Source: Anaerocaecibacter muris (lineage in GTDB: Bacteria; Bacillota; Clostridia; Christensenellales; Pumilibacteraceae). Taken from it: 64,000 nucleotides of DNA. The position numbers and the translations under genes were made by a program. The DNA lies in assembly GCF_943192945.1 (NCBI RefSeq), contig NZ_CALPCE010000004.1, positions 124,001-188,000 of the forward strand. Reading direction: 5' to 3'. A model generated the notes under the pieces. That model searched no databases. It saw nothing but the letters and a program-made list of their open reading frames with translations, and was not told the origin of the DNA. Shown here piece by piece: positions 48,834 through 58,058 of the stretch (positions are counted from its first letter, which is position 1; every line of letters begins with the position of its first letter).

Positions 48834-48908
48834 TGGTGACCCCAACGGGACTCGAACCCATGATTTCACCGTGAAAGGGTGATGTCTTAACCGCTTGACC
48901 ATGGGGCC
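48834..48908 (-). tRNA. tRNA-Glu (anticodon TTC)
   Basis: A full cloverleaf can be traced: acceptor GGCCCCA/TGGGGTC, anticodon stem TCACC/GGTGA with loop CTTTCAC (anticodon TTC), T-arm GGGTTCGAGTCCC, and an encoded CCA. Its promoter lies directly upstream. Its 3' end faces the defence island and prophage, a common integration arrangement. Confidence 0.95.
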
Positions 48909-48920
48909 ACAGTACATGTT

Positions 48921-48949
48921 ATTTTACCATAGCTTCGGCGCGTTGTCAA
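48921..48949 (-). promoter_or_regulatory. tRNA-Glu promoter
   Basis: TTGACA (48944-48949), 17 bases, TAAAAT (48921-48926) on the minus strand, ending 13 bases before the tRNA. Confidence 0.85.
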
Positions 48950-49005
48950 GCAATTTTATTTAGTTTTCCCGCTCCGACATCGGTTATCTTGCAAATTATA
49001 TTGCT

Positions 49006-49036
49006 GTTATATATCGCTCGACCGTTTTCATACAAT
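49006..49036 (+). promoter_or_regulatory. Sigma-E-like promoter of spmA
   Basis: GTTATATAT (49006-49014), 14 bases, CATACAAT (49029-49036). This matches the Bacillus sigma-E pattern (ATATT-like -35, CATACAAT -10), as expected for spore genes of the mother cell. The -10 is only five bases from the spmA ATG, implying a very short or absent leader. Confidence 0.6.
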
Positions 49037-49041
49037 ATAGC

Positions 49042-49815
49042 ATGGCAATTATTTGGCTGATAATGCTGTCCGCCTCGCTCGGACTTATGCTGTTTACCGA
49101 CCCCGCCGCCGCCGTCAATTCCATGATTACGGGCGCGCACGGCGCGGTCGAGCTTTCGCTTAACCTACTCGCGCTCTACGCGTTTTGGTTGGGATTTTTT
49201 GCGCTTATCGAACGGCTCGGTTTGTCGCGCGGACTCGAACGCCTGCTTCGACCCGTGATTTCGCGGCTATTCCCCTCTTGCGACGTAGAAACGCGCAAGT
49301 ACATTACCATGAATGTATCGGCTAATCTTTTGGGACTGGGCAACGCCGCGACGCCCATGGCTATCACCGCCATAAACCGCATGGACGACGGCAATCCCCG
49401 CGCCTCTACCGACATGATTATGCTTACCGTCATTTCCGCGACAAGCCTGCAAATTCTGCCGACAACGGTCATAGGCATGCGCGCGACCGCAGGCTCCGCC
49501 AACCCCGCGGACTTCCTTTTCCCCTCGCTCGTCGCTACCGTTCTTTCCACGCTGATCGGCATAATCGGTGTTAAAATCTGCGCGCGAATTTTCGACCGCC
49601 CGCGTCGAAAAAAGTCCGCCGTAATTTCGCAATCCGCGCCGCTCGGCTCGATTTCTCCTACGCCCCCGCGCAAACAAACCGCGCGCACTCGTCGCGATGC
49701 TTGCTCCCGTTCCCCCCGCGCAAGCGCCCGTCGCGCCAACGGCAAGCGCCCCTCATCCGCCACTCCGCCCCGGTCTTCTCCCCCGTCCGACACGACAAGC
49801 GAGGTGGTTTCGTGA
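49042..49815 (+). CDS. spmA: Spore maturation protein A
   Basis: The 257-residue membrane protein of the nucleoside-recognition/gate family begins MAIIWLIMLSASLGLMLFTDPAAAVNSM. It includes YITMNVSANLLGLGNAATPMAITAINRM, the family signature, and FLFPSLVATVLSTLIGIIGVKI. SpmA and SpmB act together in spore core dehydration. The last 60 residues are Arg/Ser/Pro-rich (RTRRDACSRSPRASARR) and not typical, so this tail may be a lineage-specific extension. There is no Shine-Dalgarno at the start. The stop overlaps the spmB GTG. Confidence 0.92.
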   Translation: MAIIWLIMLSASLGLMLFTDPAAAVNSMITGAHGAVELSLNLLALYAFWLGFFALIERLGLSRGLERLLRPVISRLFPSCDVETRKYITMNVSANLLGLGNAATPMAITAINRMDDGNPRASTDMIMLTVISATSLQILPTTVIGMRATAGSANPADFLFPSLVATVLSTLIGIIGVKICARIFDRPRRKKSAVISQSAPLGSISPTPPRKQTARTRRDACSRSPRASARRANGKRPSSATPPRSSPPSDTTSEVVS

Positions 49816-50318
49816 GCGCATACATAATCCCTATTCTTTTTTTAGTCGTACTGCTTTTATCGTTCGTCCGCCGCCGCGAGCCTTACGGCGGGTTTATAGA
49901 CGGTGCACGGCAAGCGGTCGATCTCACAATCAACGTATTTCCCTACTTGCTCGCGGTCATGGTCGCTGTCGAAGCGTTCCGCGTATCGGGCGCGTCCGCG
50001 TACCTCGCCAACGCAATCGAGCCGGCGCTTCGCTCCGTCGGGCTCCCCAAAGAATTGGCGGAACTGCTATTTCTGCGCCCCGTATCGGGCGCGGGGTCGC
50101 TCGCCGTGCTTGACGGGATTTACACAAATTACGGCGCGGACAGCTATATCGGGCGGTGCGCCTCCGTAATTTACGGGTCGAGCGAAACGGTGTTTTACAT
50201 ATCGACCATATACTTTTCGCAGTCGCGCGTGCGGCGGTTGCGATACGCTATTCCCGTCGCGCTCGTCGCGACGTACACGGGTTGTATCGTCGGTTGCTTC
50301 CTGCTCAAATTTTTCTGA
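49812..50318 (+). CDS. spmB: Spore maturation protein B
   Basis: The product is 168 residues from a GTG at 49812 (SAYIIPILFLVVLLLSF), overlapping the spmA stop (GTGA) with GAGGTGG upstream; a longer frame from 49701 is rejected. YGGFIDGARQAVDLTINVFPYLLAVMVAVEAF, FLRPVSGAGSLAVLDGIYTNYGADSYIGR and VIYGSSETVFYISTIYF are diagnostic. The pair's presence supports an endospore-forming host lineage. Confidence 0.93.
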   Translation: MSAYIIPILFLVVLLLSFVRRREPYGGFIDGARQAVDLTINVFPYLLAVMVAVEAFRVSGASAYLANAIEPALRSVGLPKELAELLFLRPVSGAGSLAVLDGIYTNYGADSYIGRCASVIYGSSETVFYISTIYFSQSRVRRLRYAIPVALVATYTGCIVGCFLLKFF

Positions 50319-50388
50319 TTGACAAATTTTCTCAAACTTGCGCAAAAAAACTTTTATTTTATTGTTACTTGTGATACAATCTAACCGT

Positions 50389-51423
50389 ATGGGTCAAATT
50401 TACCTAAAAGCAACTCTGATAACGCTTGCCCTGCTCGCGTTCGCCGTTCCGAGTTTTATTCTTAAAAAATTGAACATGCTGGGCGACGGCGCAAAGCGCA
50501 CGTTAAGCAATATTCTGCTGTTCGTGTGTCAACCCGCACTGATGATCAGTTCGTTCAGCATTTTCTCTGCCGATGACTATGCGGCGATACAAAACGTCGG
50601 GCGGGTCAACCTGCTAATCGACTTTTGCATATCCGCCGCCGTCGCCGCGGTTTCGATATTGGCGGTGTTCGGCTTTTGCCGACTGATTTTCATTAAGAGC
50701 AAAAACCGTTCGCAAGCGGACGTATGCACATTTATCGCAATGTTCTCCAACTGCGGATTCCTCGGCATACCGTTCGTAAAAGTATTCACAGACAACAACG
50801 TGCTCGCGGTGATGTACGTCGCGCTGTTCAACGTCGTGTTCATTTTTCTGTGCTGGACGCTCGGAGTTTATCTTATCACGCACGACCGCAAAGACATTAA
50901 GATCAAAAAAATCCTGCTCAATCCGTCAATCATAGCGTCCGTGCTCGCGCTTATTCTGTTTTTCGTGCCGCAAATTAACTTCTTCATGATGGACGGCTGT
51001 AAAGACTTGCAAATAATCCCGCAAAGCCTTGCGACCATGGTTGCGCCCGTGTCCATGATGCTTACGGGCGCGGAGCTTGCGGACATGTCCGCAAAAACCC
51101 TGTTCGCCGACAAAAACGTTTACGTTGCGGGCGCGCTTCGGCTAATCGTCGCGCCTATAATAACCTTCGGCGTAGCGACGGCGTTCGGCTTTGCATGCAA
51201 GAGTTTTATAAACCCCGCCGACGCCGCACGCGGTTACGTGTATTTGGCGCCCGTCATAGCCATGGCGATGGCGCCCGCGTCAGTCGTTATTGCGCTTACG
51301 CAATATTACAACCGTCCCGACCCGTTGTCCGCCGCTTCGGTTATAACCGACACATTGCTTTCGGTCGTGACCGTGCCGCTTGTCATGATAGCCATGCTCG
51401 AAGTGTGGCGGTACTGTTTTTAG
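50389..51423 (+). CDS. AEC-family transporter
   Basis: The product is 344 residues from 50389 (MGQIYLKATLITLALLAFAVPSFIL), a ten-helix permease of the auxin-efflux-carrier/malate transporter family. FIAMFSNCGFLGIPFVKVFTDNNVLAVM carries the N-G-xx-GxP motif, and PVSMMLTGAELADM and TQYYNRPDPLSAASVITDTLLSVVT the C-terminal repeat. It exports or imports an unknown small anion. No ribosome binding site is visible; GATACAAT sits 8 bases upstream, so the message may be leaderless. Confidence 0.88.
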   Translation: MGQIYLKATLITLALLAFAVPSFILKKLNMLGDGAKRTLSNILLFVCQPALMISSFSIFSADDYAAIQNVGRVNLLIDFCISAAVAAVSILAVFGFCRLIFIKSKNRSQADVCTFIAMFSNCGFLGIPFVKVFTDNNVLAVMYVALFNVVFIFLCWTLGVYLITHDRKDIKIKKILLNPSIIASVLALILFFVPQINFFMMDGCKDLQIIPQSLATMVAPVSMMLTGAELADMSAKTLFADKNVYVAGALRLIVAPIITFGVATAFGFACKSFINPADAARGYVYLAPVIAMAMAPASVVIALTQYYNRPDPLSAASVITDTLLSVVTVPLVMIAMLEVWRYCF

Positions 51424-51478
51424 TCCGCGAATAATCGCGCCGCACCCGACGCAAACTATACGCGGAGGATTATACGCA

Positions 51479-51961
51479 ATGAACAAAACCGACAAGGTCG
51501 ATATGACCAAAGAACAGCAGGTCAAAATCGACCGCGAAGTAGAATTTTTGAAACAGCTTCACCAAGCAGCGCAAATGGGCAGGGACACGCTCGAACACGT
51601 CAACGGAAATATAGGTCCGGGGGAATTGCGCAACGCCGTCGAAAAAGACATATTCGACTATTCGGACGTGTGCGCGCAGGTCACGCGCAAGCTCGAAGAA
51701 AAGGGCGAAACGCCCAAACCCGTCGGCAAACTCCCGCGCATGATGGCGGGCATGATGATAGACATGAAAATCAACGACGAAACATCCGACAGCGAAGTCG
51801 CAAAAATGATAATCGACGGCACGACCAAGGGCGTGACGGAGTGCACGTCCAAGCTCACCGATTTTTCGGACGTGGACAACGACGTCAAAAATATCGGATA
51901 CAAACTACTCTGGGTACAGCAAAAAAATATCGACGAAATGCGTAGATTTTTGCACAACTAA
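51479..51961 (+). CDS. Small helical protein (DUF2383-like, tentative)
   Basis: The product is 160 residues, almost entirely helical (VDREVEFLKQLHQAAQMGRDTLEHV, LRNAVEKDIFDYSDVCAQVTRKLEE, VKNIGYKLLWVQQKNIDEMRRFL), with no membrane segment. The four-helix layout recalls DUF2383/ferritin-like stress proteins of spore formers. GGAGGATT precedes the ATG. The role is unknown. Confidence 0.65.
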   Translation: MNKTDKVDMTKEQQVKIDREVEFLKQLHQAAQMGRDTLEHVNGNIGPGELRNAVEKDIFDYSDVCAQVTRKLEEKGETPKPVGKLPRMMAGMMIDMKINDETSDSEVAKMIIDGTTKGVTECTSKLTDFSDVDNDVKNIGYKLLWVQQKNIDEMRRFLHN

Positions 51962-51972
51962 TCGAAAAATAT

Positions 51973-52001
51973 TTGACATTGGTTTTTTTTCATGCTAAAC
52001 T
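51973..52001 (+). promoter_or_regulatory. Promoter before the MATE gene
   Basis: TTGACA (51973-51978), 17 bases, TAAACT (51996-52001). It leaves a leader of about 190 bases before the MATE start codon. Confidence 0.7.
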
Positions 52002-52197
52002 ACTGCTTACAATCGCTTATTGATGGCGGAAATACGGATAATGCTCATCGGAGAACTTTCAATCCCGATTGAAAAGTTGATTATGATGTCGAGCGGGCTC
52101 GGTAAAGTATATTTATCAGCCTTTTTGATTTCAAAACATTTGTCTTTATCCGCACTCCGTAATTCATGCGTTAAATATTTAACGGCGGTGAAGAGCT

Positions 52198-53535
52198 ATG
52201 GCAACGCGCATACAAATTTCGGACAAATTTACTTTCGGCAAACTTTTAAGGTTTGCCGTCCCGTCCATAATCATGGTGATATTTATGTCGCTTTACGGGA
52301 TTGTGGACGGTTTATTCGTGTCCAATTTTGCGGGCGACGCCGCGTTTACGGCAATCAATTTATTCCTGCCTATTTTCTACATACTCGGCTCGGTCGGGTT
52401 TTTGCTCGGCAGCGGGGGTTGCGCGCTCATAGCAAAAATGCTGGGCGAAGGCAACGCCGACGGCGCGCGCCGCAACTTCGGCGGGCTGGTGATAATAACC
52501 GCGACGATCGGCGCGATGTTTACCGCGGTAATAATCCCGTTTATGCCGCGAATAGCCGTTGCGCTCGGCGCGACGGGCGAAGCGGTCGATCACTTTACCG
52601 TTTACGGCACAATTATGATAGGCGGACTTATCCCGTTTACTCTGCAAACTTTTTTCCAGTATTTTTTCGCCGTCGCAGACCGACCCAAGCTCGGGCTTGC
52701 CATCACCGTCGGCGCGGGCGCGACAAACATGCTCGGCGATTTCCTGTTGATATATGTCGCAAAAATGGGCGTCACGGGCGCGGCAATAGCGACAGTCGTC
52801 GGCGAGTGCGTGGGTGGGATAATTCCGCTTGTCTATTTCTTTATAAAAAAAGGTAAAACACTGTACTTTGCAAAGCCCGCGTTCGCGCTCAAAACCATAG
52901 GCAAAATCTGCGCCAACGGCTCGTCGGAAATGATAACCAACCTATCCGTGTCCGCCGTGAGCGTTATTTACAACTTCCAACTGCTTAAATATATCGGCGA
53001 TTCGGGCGTTATCGCTTACGGCATAATCATGTACGTATCCTTTATTTTTATCGGCTGTTTCCTCGGTTTTTCGGTGGGAACCGCGCCCATTATCGGCTAT
53101 AATTACGGCGCGCAAAACACCGACGAACTTAAAAGCATCTTTAAAAAAAGTTTGCTGTTTTACGCCGTTTCCGCGGTTACGCTCACCGCGATAGCGGAAT
53201 TATTGGCAAAACCGCTCGCAATGATATTCGTCAGTCACGACGCGGCGCTGTTGGATTTTGCAACGCGCGCCATACGCATATTTTCAATATCCTTCGTAAT
53301 AAGCGGGTTTAACATTTACGCCTCCGCGTTCTTCACCGCGCTCAACAACGGCGTTATTTCCGCGGTAATTTCCATATCGCGCACGCTTCTTTTTCAGATA
53401 GGCGCAGTGTTTCTTATGCCGCTTATTTTCGGCATTGACGGGATATGGAGCGCAACCATTATTGCCGAGTTTGTCACGCTTACGGTGTCCGTCGCTTGCG
53501 TAATTGCATTGCGCAAAAAGTACAATTATTTGTAA
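52198..53535 (+). CDS. MATE-family efflux transporter
   Basis: The 445-residue protein has twelve predicted membrane helices. FAVPSIIMVIFMSLYGIVDGLFVSNFAG and INLFLPIFYILGSVGFLLGSGGCALIAKMLGEG are typical MATE openings. The second half includes GCFLGFSVGTAPIIGYNYGAQNTDELKSIF. It probably exports cationic compounds using Na+ or H+. The start at 52198 is supported by GGTGAAGAG. A 190-base leader separates it from the promoter. Confidence 0.92.
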   Translation: MATRIQISDKFTFGKLLRFAVPSIIMVIFMSLYGIVDGLFVSNFAGDAAFTAINLFLPIFYILGSVGFLLGSGGCALIAKMLGEGNADGARRNFGGLVIITATIGAMFTAVIIPFMPRIAVALGATGEAVDHFTVYGTIMIGGLIPFTLQTFFQYFFAVADRPKLGLAITVGAGATNMLGDFLLIYVAKMGVTGAAIATVVGECVGGIIPLVYFFIKKGKTLYFAKPAFALKTIGKICANGSSEMITNLSVSAVSVIYNFQLLKYIGDSGVIAYGIIMYVSFIFIGCFLGFSVGTAPIIGYNYGAQNTDELKSIFKKSLLFYAVSAVTLTAIAELLAKPLAMIFVSHDAALLDFATRAIRIFSISFVISGFNIYASAFFTALNNGVISAVISISRTLLFQIGAVFLMPLIFGIDGIWSATIIAEFVTLTVSVACVIALRKKYNYL

Positions 53536-53663
53536 CCGATTATTTTAAATCCGCGCTCGACTTATTCCGCAACGCGTAACGACCTGCGCGAAACGGGCTT
53601 GCCCTCGGACGTATAATTCCCCGAAAATTCGACAAAATAATATCGAGGAGGAAATACGCGATA

Positions 53664-53819
53664 ATGGATAAGTTGACTTCGGGCAAGATTGCCCCCAAGA
53701 CCGGCGAATACAACATTGTTTCGTCGAAAGGCAAAGTCGTCGGTTCCGTCCGCGTCAAGAAAGGCAACAGAATGCCTCCGACGCGCCACGCGAACAGCCA
53801 TTTTGAAATTGACGGCTAA
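53664..53819 (+). CDS. YjzC-like small protein
   Basis: This 51-residue gene begins ATG at 53664 behind GGAGG and ends at 53819. The product MDKLTSGKIAPKTGEYNIVSS, then GKVVGSVRVKKGNRMPPTRHANSHFEIDG, resembles YjzC-type proteins with their PKTGxY and KKGxxxPPT segments. Its function is unknown. A bidirectional terminator follows immediately. Confidence 0.75.
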   Translation: MDKLTSGKIAPKTGEYNIVSSKGKVVGSVRVKKGNRMPPTRHANSHFEIDG

Positions 53820-53834
53820 CGGCAAAGCGCCTAA

Positions 53835-53873
53835 AAAACCCCTTACGTTATAACTTATAGCGCAAGGGGTTTT
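53835..53873. terminator. Bidirectional terminator
   Basis: AAAACCCCTT (53835-53844) pairs with AAGGGGTTTT (53864-53873), with A/T tracts on both sides. It serves the plus-strand YjzC-like gene and the minus-strand ABC permease gene. Confidence 0.85.
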
Positions 53874-53909
53874 GTTTACTTAATTATTGCGCGCCGCGCG
53901 GGATCGCGT

Positions 53910-56492
53910 TTATTCCACGCTCTTTAACGCTTCCACCATGGAAATGTTTTTAATTTTGCGGTTAAACATCAAAGTGGATATCAGCGTAAATACAAACGTC
54001 AATGCCATACAGCCTATGGCGACATACCAGCTTAAAAATCCCGAAATAAACACGTTGAACGACGACGACAAATCCACCAGCCACACCATCAATCCGTAGC
54101 CTATCGGCAAGCCGATAAGACACCCGATCAAAGTTATAACCAAGTTTTCCACAAGAATCATTGACGCCGTTTCGCGCTGTTTGTAACCGAGCACCATGAG
54201 CGTAGCTATTTCGCGCGTGCGCTCTTTAAGATTGGTCGCGGTTATGTTGTAAATGACCGCGACGGCAAGCACTGCCGCGCCGAAAGTGAACAGAATAACG
54301 GCATAGTCCAGTAGCGACATTTTGTCTTTTAACGAAGCAAACGTTTCGTCGAACGCCCGCACGTCGCGGATTTCTTCGTATTCTTTTAAAGCGGCTATTG
54401 CCGTACCGATTGCCGTGCCGTCCTTGACCGCGGCGTAAGCGGTGTCCGCAAACAACCCCACGCCGCGGTTTTTAAACATAGCGTATGCGCAGTACGCTTT
54501 TTGCTCGAAGTATTCGTACACGATATGCGTAATTTTCGCCTCGAACTCGACGGCGCGATTGTCGAGCGAATAGCCGCTGACCGTCACCGTGTCGCCCGCT
54601 TTTACGCCGAGTTTATCGGCAAGCCCCGTGGGGATAGCGAACGTATCGTCGTCGAGTACAAGCCGACGTTCGCCGTCGATGTCGGTAAACAGCATTACGC
54701 AGTTTTCGTCGGCGTATTTGTTTTCACGCGCGTCGGCGGCGGTGGGCAAAGCCATTAACGTCATGTCCGCGGCTTTGTCCTTGTAAGTGAACCGCGCCGA
54801 AAAATCGGGCGCAAACGTCAAGTTCTTTATGTACTGCGCGCCCTCGTACCCCGAAATTTCGTCGAGGTCGAACGTGTGCAAATCGACGGGCGCTTCTATC
54901 GCGACGGTCAAATCGTATTGCGCGGAACGGTCGTACTGTCTGAACGAAAAATCCATGTTGTCTTTAAGCCCGACCAAGCCGATCAGTAGCGCGATACAGC
55001 CTATAATGCCGACAGACGACAAAAGCATGCGGATTTTGTGCAAAAACATATTGCGCAAATTCATTTTCGCGCCGAAGCCCAGCCGCTTCCACAGCCCCGT
55101 CCACCGCTCGACAAGTATGCGCTTTGTCTTTTTGGGCGGCTTGGGTCGCATTGCCTGCGCGGGCTTGACTTTGAGAGTGCGGTGACAGGACAAAAACGCC
55201 GCAAGGCACGCGAGCGCCGCCGCAACGATTATTCCGAGAAACAGGAATAGCACGCTGACGTGTTGCGGCGTGGGCGGCATACTGAACTGCCGCGCGTACA
55301 AAAAGTTAATAAGATACGGCACAAGCAAAACGCCCAGCGTTCCGCCCGCCGTACCGCCTATCAAGCACGCAAACAGCGCATAGAAAATGTAAGAGAAATA
55401 CACCGCGCCTTTGCCCACGCCGATAGCCTGAATTACGCCTATCTGCATGCGCTGATTGTCAACCGTTTTGGACAGCGATATTACCGTTATAGCCGCCGCC
55501 ACGGCAAAGAACATAAACGGCAACACCGCCGCAAGCGCGGCAATCGTGTCGTTTATGCTGTTGAATGCCGTGACCGACGGAAAATTCTTGCGTTCGAGCG
55601 CGTACATATACAAACCCGCCGCACCGTCCGGATCTTTAAAAAGCTCGTTTATCTGTTCCGTGCTCGACACCGAATATCGCCCGAACAACTTATCGACGTC
55701 GCCGTAATCGTCGCCCAATATTTTAATGCCGTTATAGATGTTTACCGAAATTTCCGAATACTCGAATAGCGTTTGCTCCACGCCTCCGCCCAACGCCAAT
55801 ACGACCCGCGCGTCGGGCGTGTAAAGATCGATTGTCGAATAATCGACATACGCGAAAATAAACTCGTCGGGCGGCGCGGCGGTGTTGCGCAGATTGACCT
55901 TATAAATAACGTCGGGCGCGTGGTAAATTCCGCACACCGTCAGTTCGTAAAGCCGATCGGCCGTTTTGGTAGTGTATTGCGGCGTGTCCGTGCCCGTGCC
56001 CGTTTCGCTCATGGACAGCGTTATCTTTTGCATGGTCGCCACATCGAAAGTCAACGCGTCGCCGACTTTTATGCCGTGCGCTTTTGCCGCAACCTCGTCG
56101 ATTATAATTTCGCTTGCGTCTTTTTGAGGCAGTCTGCCCGAAACGATATACGGGTCGTCTATGCCGTCGGTCAGCGTGACGACGGTCATGTCCAGCCTCG
56201 CCCCGCCGACGCTCGTCTGCGTGTAAAACGTGTTGTAGCCCGCCGCCTTGTCCACGCCGTCCGCCGCGGCGATTTCCTCGACCGCTGGCGCGTTTACGTA
56301 CATATATTCGGCGCGCACCGCCGCGCTGTGCTGTGCGGAATAATAATCGCTCACCTGTCGAGTGACCGCCGCAGACCCCGCGGTAATCCCCGAAAAGAAA
56401 AAGCACCCGATAATTATAACCGCAACTATCGAAATAAAACTGCCTATGGTTTCGCGTATGTCGCGAAACGTTTTTAGCATTATGTATTTCAT
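53910..56492 (-). CDS. ABC exporter permease with two FtsX domains
   Basis: The product is 860 residues from 56492 (MKYIMLKTFRDIRETIGSFISIVAVIIIGCFFFSG), with AAGGAG upstream. Helices near 19-38, then FFAVAAAITVISLSKTVDNQRMQIGVIQAIGVGKG around 345-380. A second FtsX unit includes TFGAAVLAVAVIYNITATNLKERTREIATLMVLGYKQRE around 740-780. Large extracytoplasmic domains lie between helices. With the adjacent ATPase it forms an efflux or lipoprotein/peptide-handling transporter under TetR control. Confidence 0.9.
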   Translation of the reverse strand: MKYIMLKTFRDIRETIGSFISIVAVIIIGCFFFSGITAGSAAVTRQVSDYYSAQHSAAVRAEYMYVNAPAVEEIAAADGVDKAAGYNTFYTQTSVGGARLDMTVVTLTDGIDDPYIVSGRLPQKDASEIIIDEVAAKAHGIKVGDALTFDVATMQKITLSMSETGTGTDTPQYTTKTADRLYELTVCGIYHAPDVIYKVNLRNTAAPPDEFIFAYVDYSTIDLYTPDARVVLALGGGVEQTLFEYSEISVNIYNGIKILGDDYGDVDKLFGRYSVSSTEQINELFKDPDGAAGLYMYALERKNFPSVTAFNSINDTIAALAAVLPFMFFAVAAAITVISLSKTVDNQRMQIGVIQAIGVGKGAVYFSYIFYALFACLIGGTAGGTLGVLLVPYLINFLYARQFSMPPTPQHVSVLFLFLGIIVAAALACLAAFLSCHRTLKVKPAQAMRPKPPKKTKRILVERWTGLWKRLGFGAKMNLRNMFLHKIRMLLSSVGIIGCIALLIGLVGLKDNMDFSFRQYDRSAQYDLTVAIEAPVDLHTFDLDEISGYEGAQYIKNLTFAPDFSARFTYKDKAADMTLMALPTAADARENKYADENCVMLFTDIDGERRLVLDDDTFAIPTGLADKLGVKAGDTVTVSGYSLDNRAVEFEAKITHIVYEYFEQKAYCAYAMFKNRGVGLFADTAYAAVKDGTAIGTAIAALKEYEEIRDVRAFDETFASLKDKMSLLDYAVILFTFGAAVLAVAVIYNITATNLKERTREIATLMVLGYKQRETASMILVENLVITLIGCLIGLPIGYGLMVWLVDLSSSFNVFISGFLSWYVAIGCMALTFVFTLISTLMFNRKIKNISMVEALKSVE

Positions 56493-56593
56493 CGCGCTCT
56501 CCTTAATCGGTCGCCGTGCGCCTTGCGGCAAAGCGTATGCTGTTTTTATGCTGTTAGTCGTAATTTATAAATTGCCGACCGTTGATCGAAGAC

Positions 56594-57295
56594 CTACCAC
56601 TCGATTGTTTCGACGGGAACGCGCGCGGAATTGACTTCTATGTTTTCCACCTTGCCGCTACGCATGCGTATGACCTTGTCCGCCATGGGCGCGATTGCGC
56701 TGTTGTGCGTTATCAAAACGACGGTCTTGTTGTACTTGACGTTTACGTCCTCCAACAGTTTGAGCACCATTTTGCCCGTTTTGTAGTCGAGCGCGCCAGT
56801 CGGCTCGTCGCAAAGCAATAATAACGGATTTTTCGCAACCGCTCGCGCTATCGCTACGCGCTGTTGCTCGCCGCCCGAAAGCTGACTCGGGAAATTTTTT
56901 GCGCGCTCGGACAGCCCTACTTTGTCGAGCGTGTCCGCAGGATCGAGGTGATCGGCTGTAACGGACGCCGCAAACTCGACGTTTTCGAGCGCGTTAAGAT
57001 TGGATATAAGATTGTAAAACTGAAAGACAAACCCCACCTTTTCGCGTCGAAACAAAGTCAGGCGTTTCTGATTGTATTTGGTGATGTCCTCGCCGTCGAC
57101 TATGACTTCGCCGCTCGTCGCGCTGTCCATGCCGCCGAGAATATTGAGCACGGTGGACTTGCCCGCGCCCGACGCGCCGAGCACGACCACGAACTCACCC
57201 TCGTTGATAGAAAAGTCCACGCCGTTGAGCGCGGGGATTTCGACTTCGCCGAGCTTGTATATTTTGTTTACGTCTTTAAATTGTATAAGGCTCAT
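56594..57295 (-). CDS. ABC transporter ATPase (MacB/LolD type)
   Basis: The product is 233 residues from 57295 ([28 protein letters not shown]), overlapping the TetR stop (ATGA). Walker [18 protein letters not shown], signature [19 protein letters not shown], Walker [13 protein letters not shown], and [10 protein letters not shown] (H-loop) are all intact. It energises the FtsX-type permease encoded next. A longer frame to 57628 lies within the TetR gene and is rejected. Confidence 0.93.
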   Translation of the reverse strand: MSLIQFKDVNKIYKLGEVEIPALNGVDFSINEGEFVVVLGASGAGKSTVLNILGGMDSATSGEVIVDGEDITKYNQKRLTLFRREKVGFVFQFYNLISNLNALENVEFAASVTADHLDPADTLDKVGLSERAKNFPSQLSGGEQQRVAIARAVAKNPLLLLCDEPTGALDYKTGKMVLKLLEDVNVKYNKTVVLITHNSAIAPMADKVIRMRSGKVENIEVNSARVPVETIEW

Positions 57296-57816
57296 CGCGT
57301 CGCTCCGTCGGGACTGCCGAACATCTTTTCGGTCTTGATTCTGCCGTAATAGGCATACCACAATCTTTTTAATTCGTCGAGAGCATACAGTGCGGTCAGG
57401 TCGGCAAATATGCCGTTGACAAGCGCGGACAGTTCCTTTTGGCTGTCGGACGCGTCCGAAAACCCGTCGGCGTACACGCTTGCGCAAATAAAATCGAAAT
57501 AGGTTTTGTCCTCGACGGCAAATTCGTCGAGCACCGACGTAATTTCTTCCAGCTTTTCGGCGGAAGATATGTCGTTTTTGAGAATAACGGAAAACTCTTT
57601 GCGCAAAAGTTTCAGCCGCTCTATGCACAAAAGCCGCACGATTTCGTCCTTGCTCGAAAGATAGACGTACACCGTCGCTTTGGAGTAGCCCGCTTCCTTG
57701 GCAAGCATGTTCATATTCATGCCGTCATATCCGTACTGCATAAGCAATCTATCCGCCGCGTCCAACAGCGTTTTTCTGTGATAGCGAGCAACCGCCGCTT
57801 TCTTCTCTTCCGACAT
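57292..57816 (-). CDS. TetR-family regulator
   Basis: The 174-residue protein has an N-terminal HTH (TLLDAADRLLMQYGYDGMNMNMLAKEAGYSKATVYVYLSSKDEIV), which is classic TetR. The variable C-terminal helices bind an unknown inducer. AGAGGA is upstream of the ATG. It heads the ABC exporter operon and sits behind a consensus promoter with an ACGCG/CGCGT inverted repeat, implying self-repression. Confidence 0.9.
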   Translation of the reverse strand: MSEEKKAAVARYHRKTLLDAADRLLMQYGYDGMNMNMLAKEAGYSKATVYVYLSSKDEIVRLLCIERLKLLRKEFSVILKNDISSAEKLEEITSVLDEFAVEDKTYFDFICASVYADGFSDASDSQKELSALVNGIFADLTALYALDELKRLWYAYYGRIKTEKMFGSPDGATR

Positions 57817-57854
57817 GTTTTCCTCTTTTGTCGTTTGCGCAAGCGGCGTAAGAC

Positions 57855-57903
57855 ACGCGCAACGCGTTTAGTAGATTATAACACACCGCGATCAAGATGT
57901 CAA
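57855..57903 (-). promoter_or_regulatory. Promoter and operator of the TetR-ABC operon
   Basis: TTGACA (57898-57903), 17 bases, TATAAT (57875-57880) on the minus strand. The inverted repeat ACGCG-CAA-CGCGT at 57855-57867 lies at the transcription start region and is the likely TetR site. Confidence 0.8.
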
Positions 57904-57957
57904 TAACGAAATTTGCCGACGATTGCCCATTATTTTTTGCGACAAAGGCAAATCCGT

Positions 57958-57986
57958 TTGGAATTTGTCGCGCTCTGTGCTATACT
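57958..57986 (+). promoter_or_regulatory. Promoter of the ZIP transporter gene
   Basis: TTGGAA (57958-57963), 17 bases, TATACT (57981-57986), about 70 bases before the ZIP start codon. Confidence 0.65.
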
Positions 57987-58058
57987 CATACAGAACGGTT
58001 GCGCTCCGCTAACCGAAAACGGCGCAGCGCGACGCACACTTAACGAAAAAGGCTAACA

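Noticed and set aside
56594-57628. Long N-terminal extension of the ABC ATPase
   Set aside because: The extra 111 codons lie inside the TetR gene in another frame and are Arg/Cys-rich; the ATG at 57295 overlapping the TetR stop is the real start.
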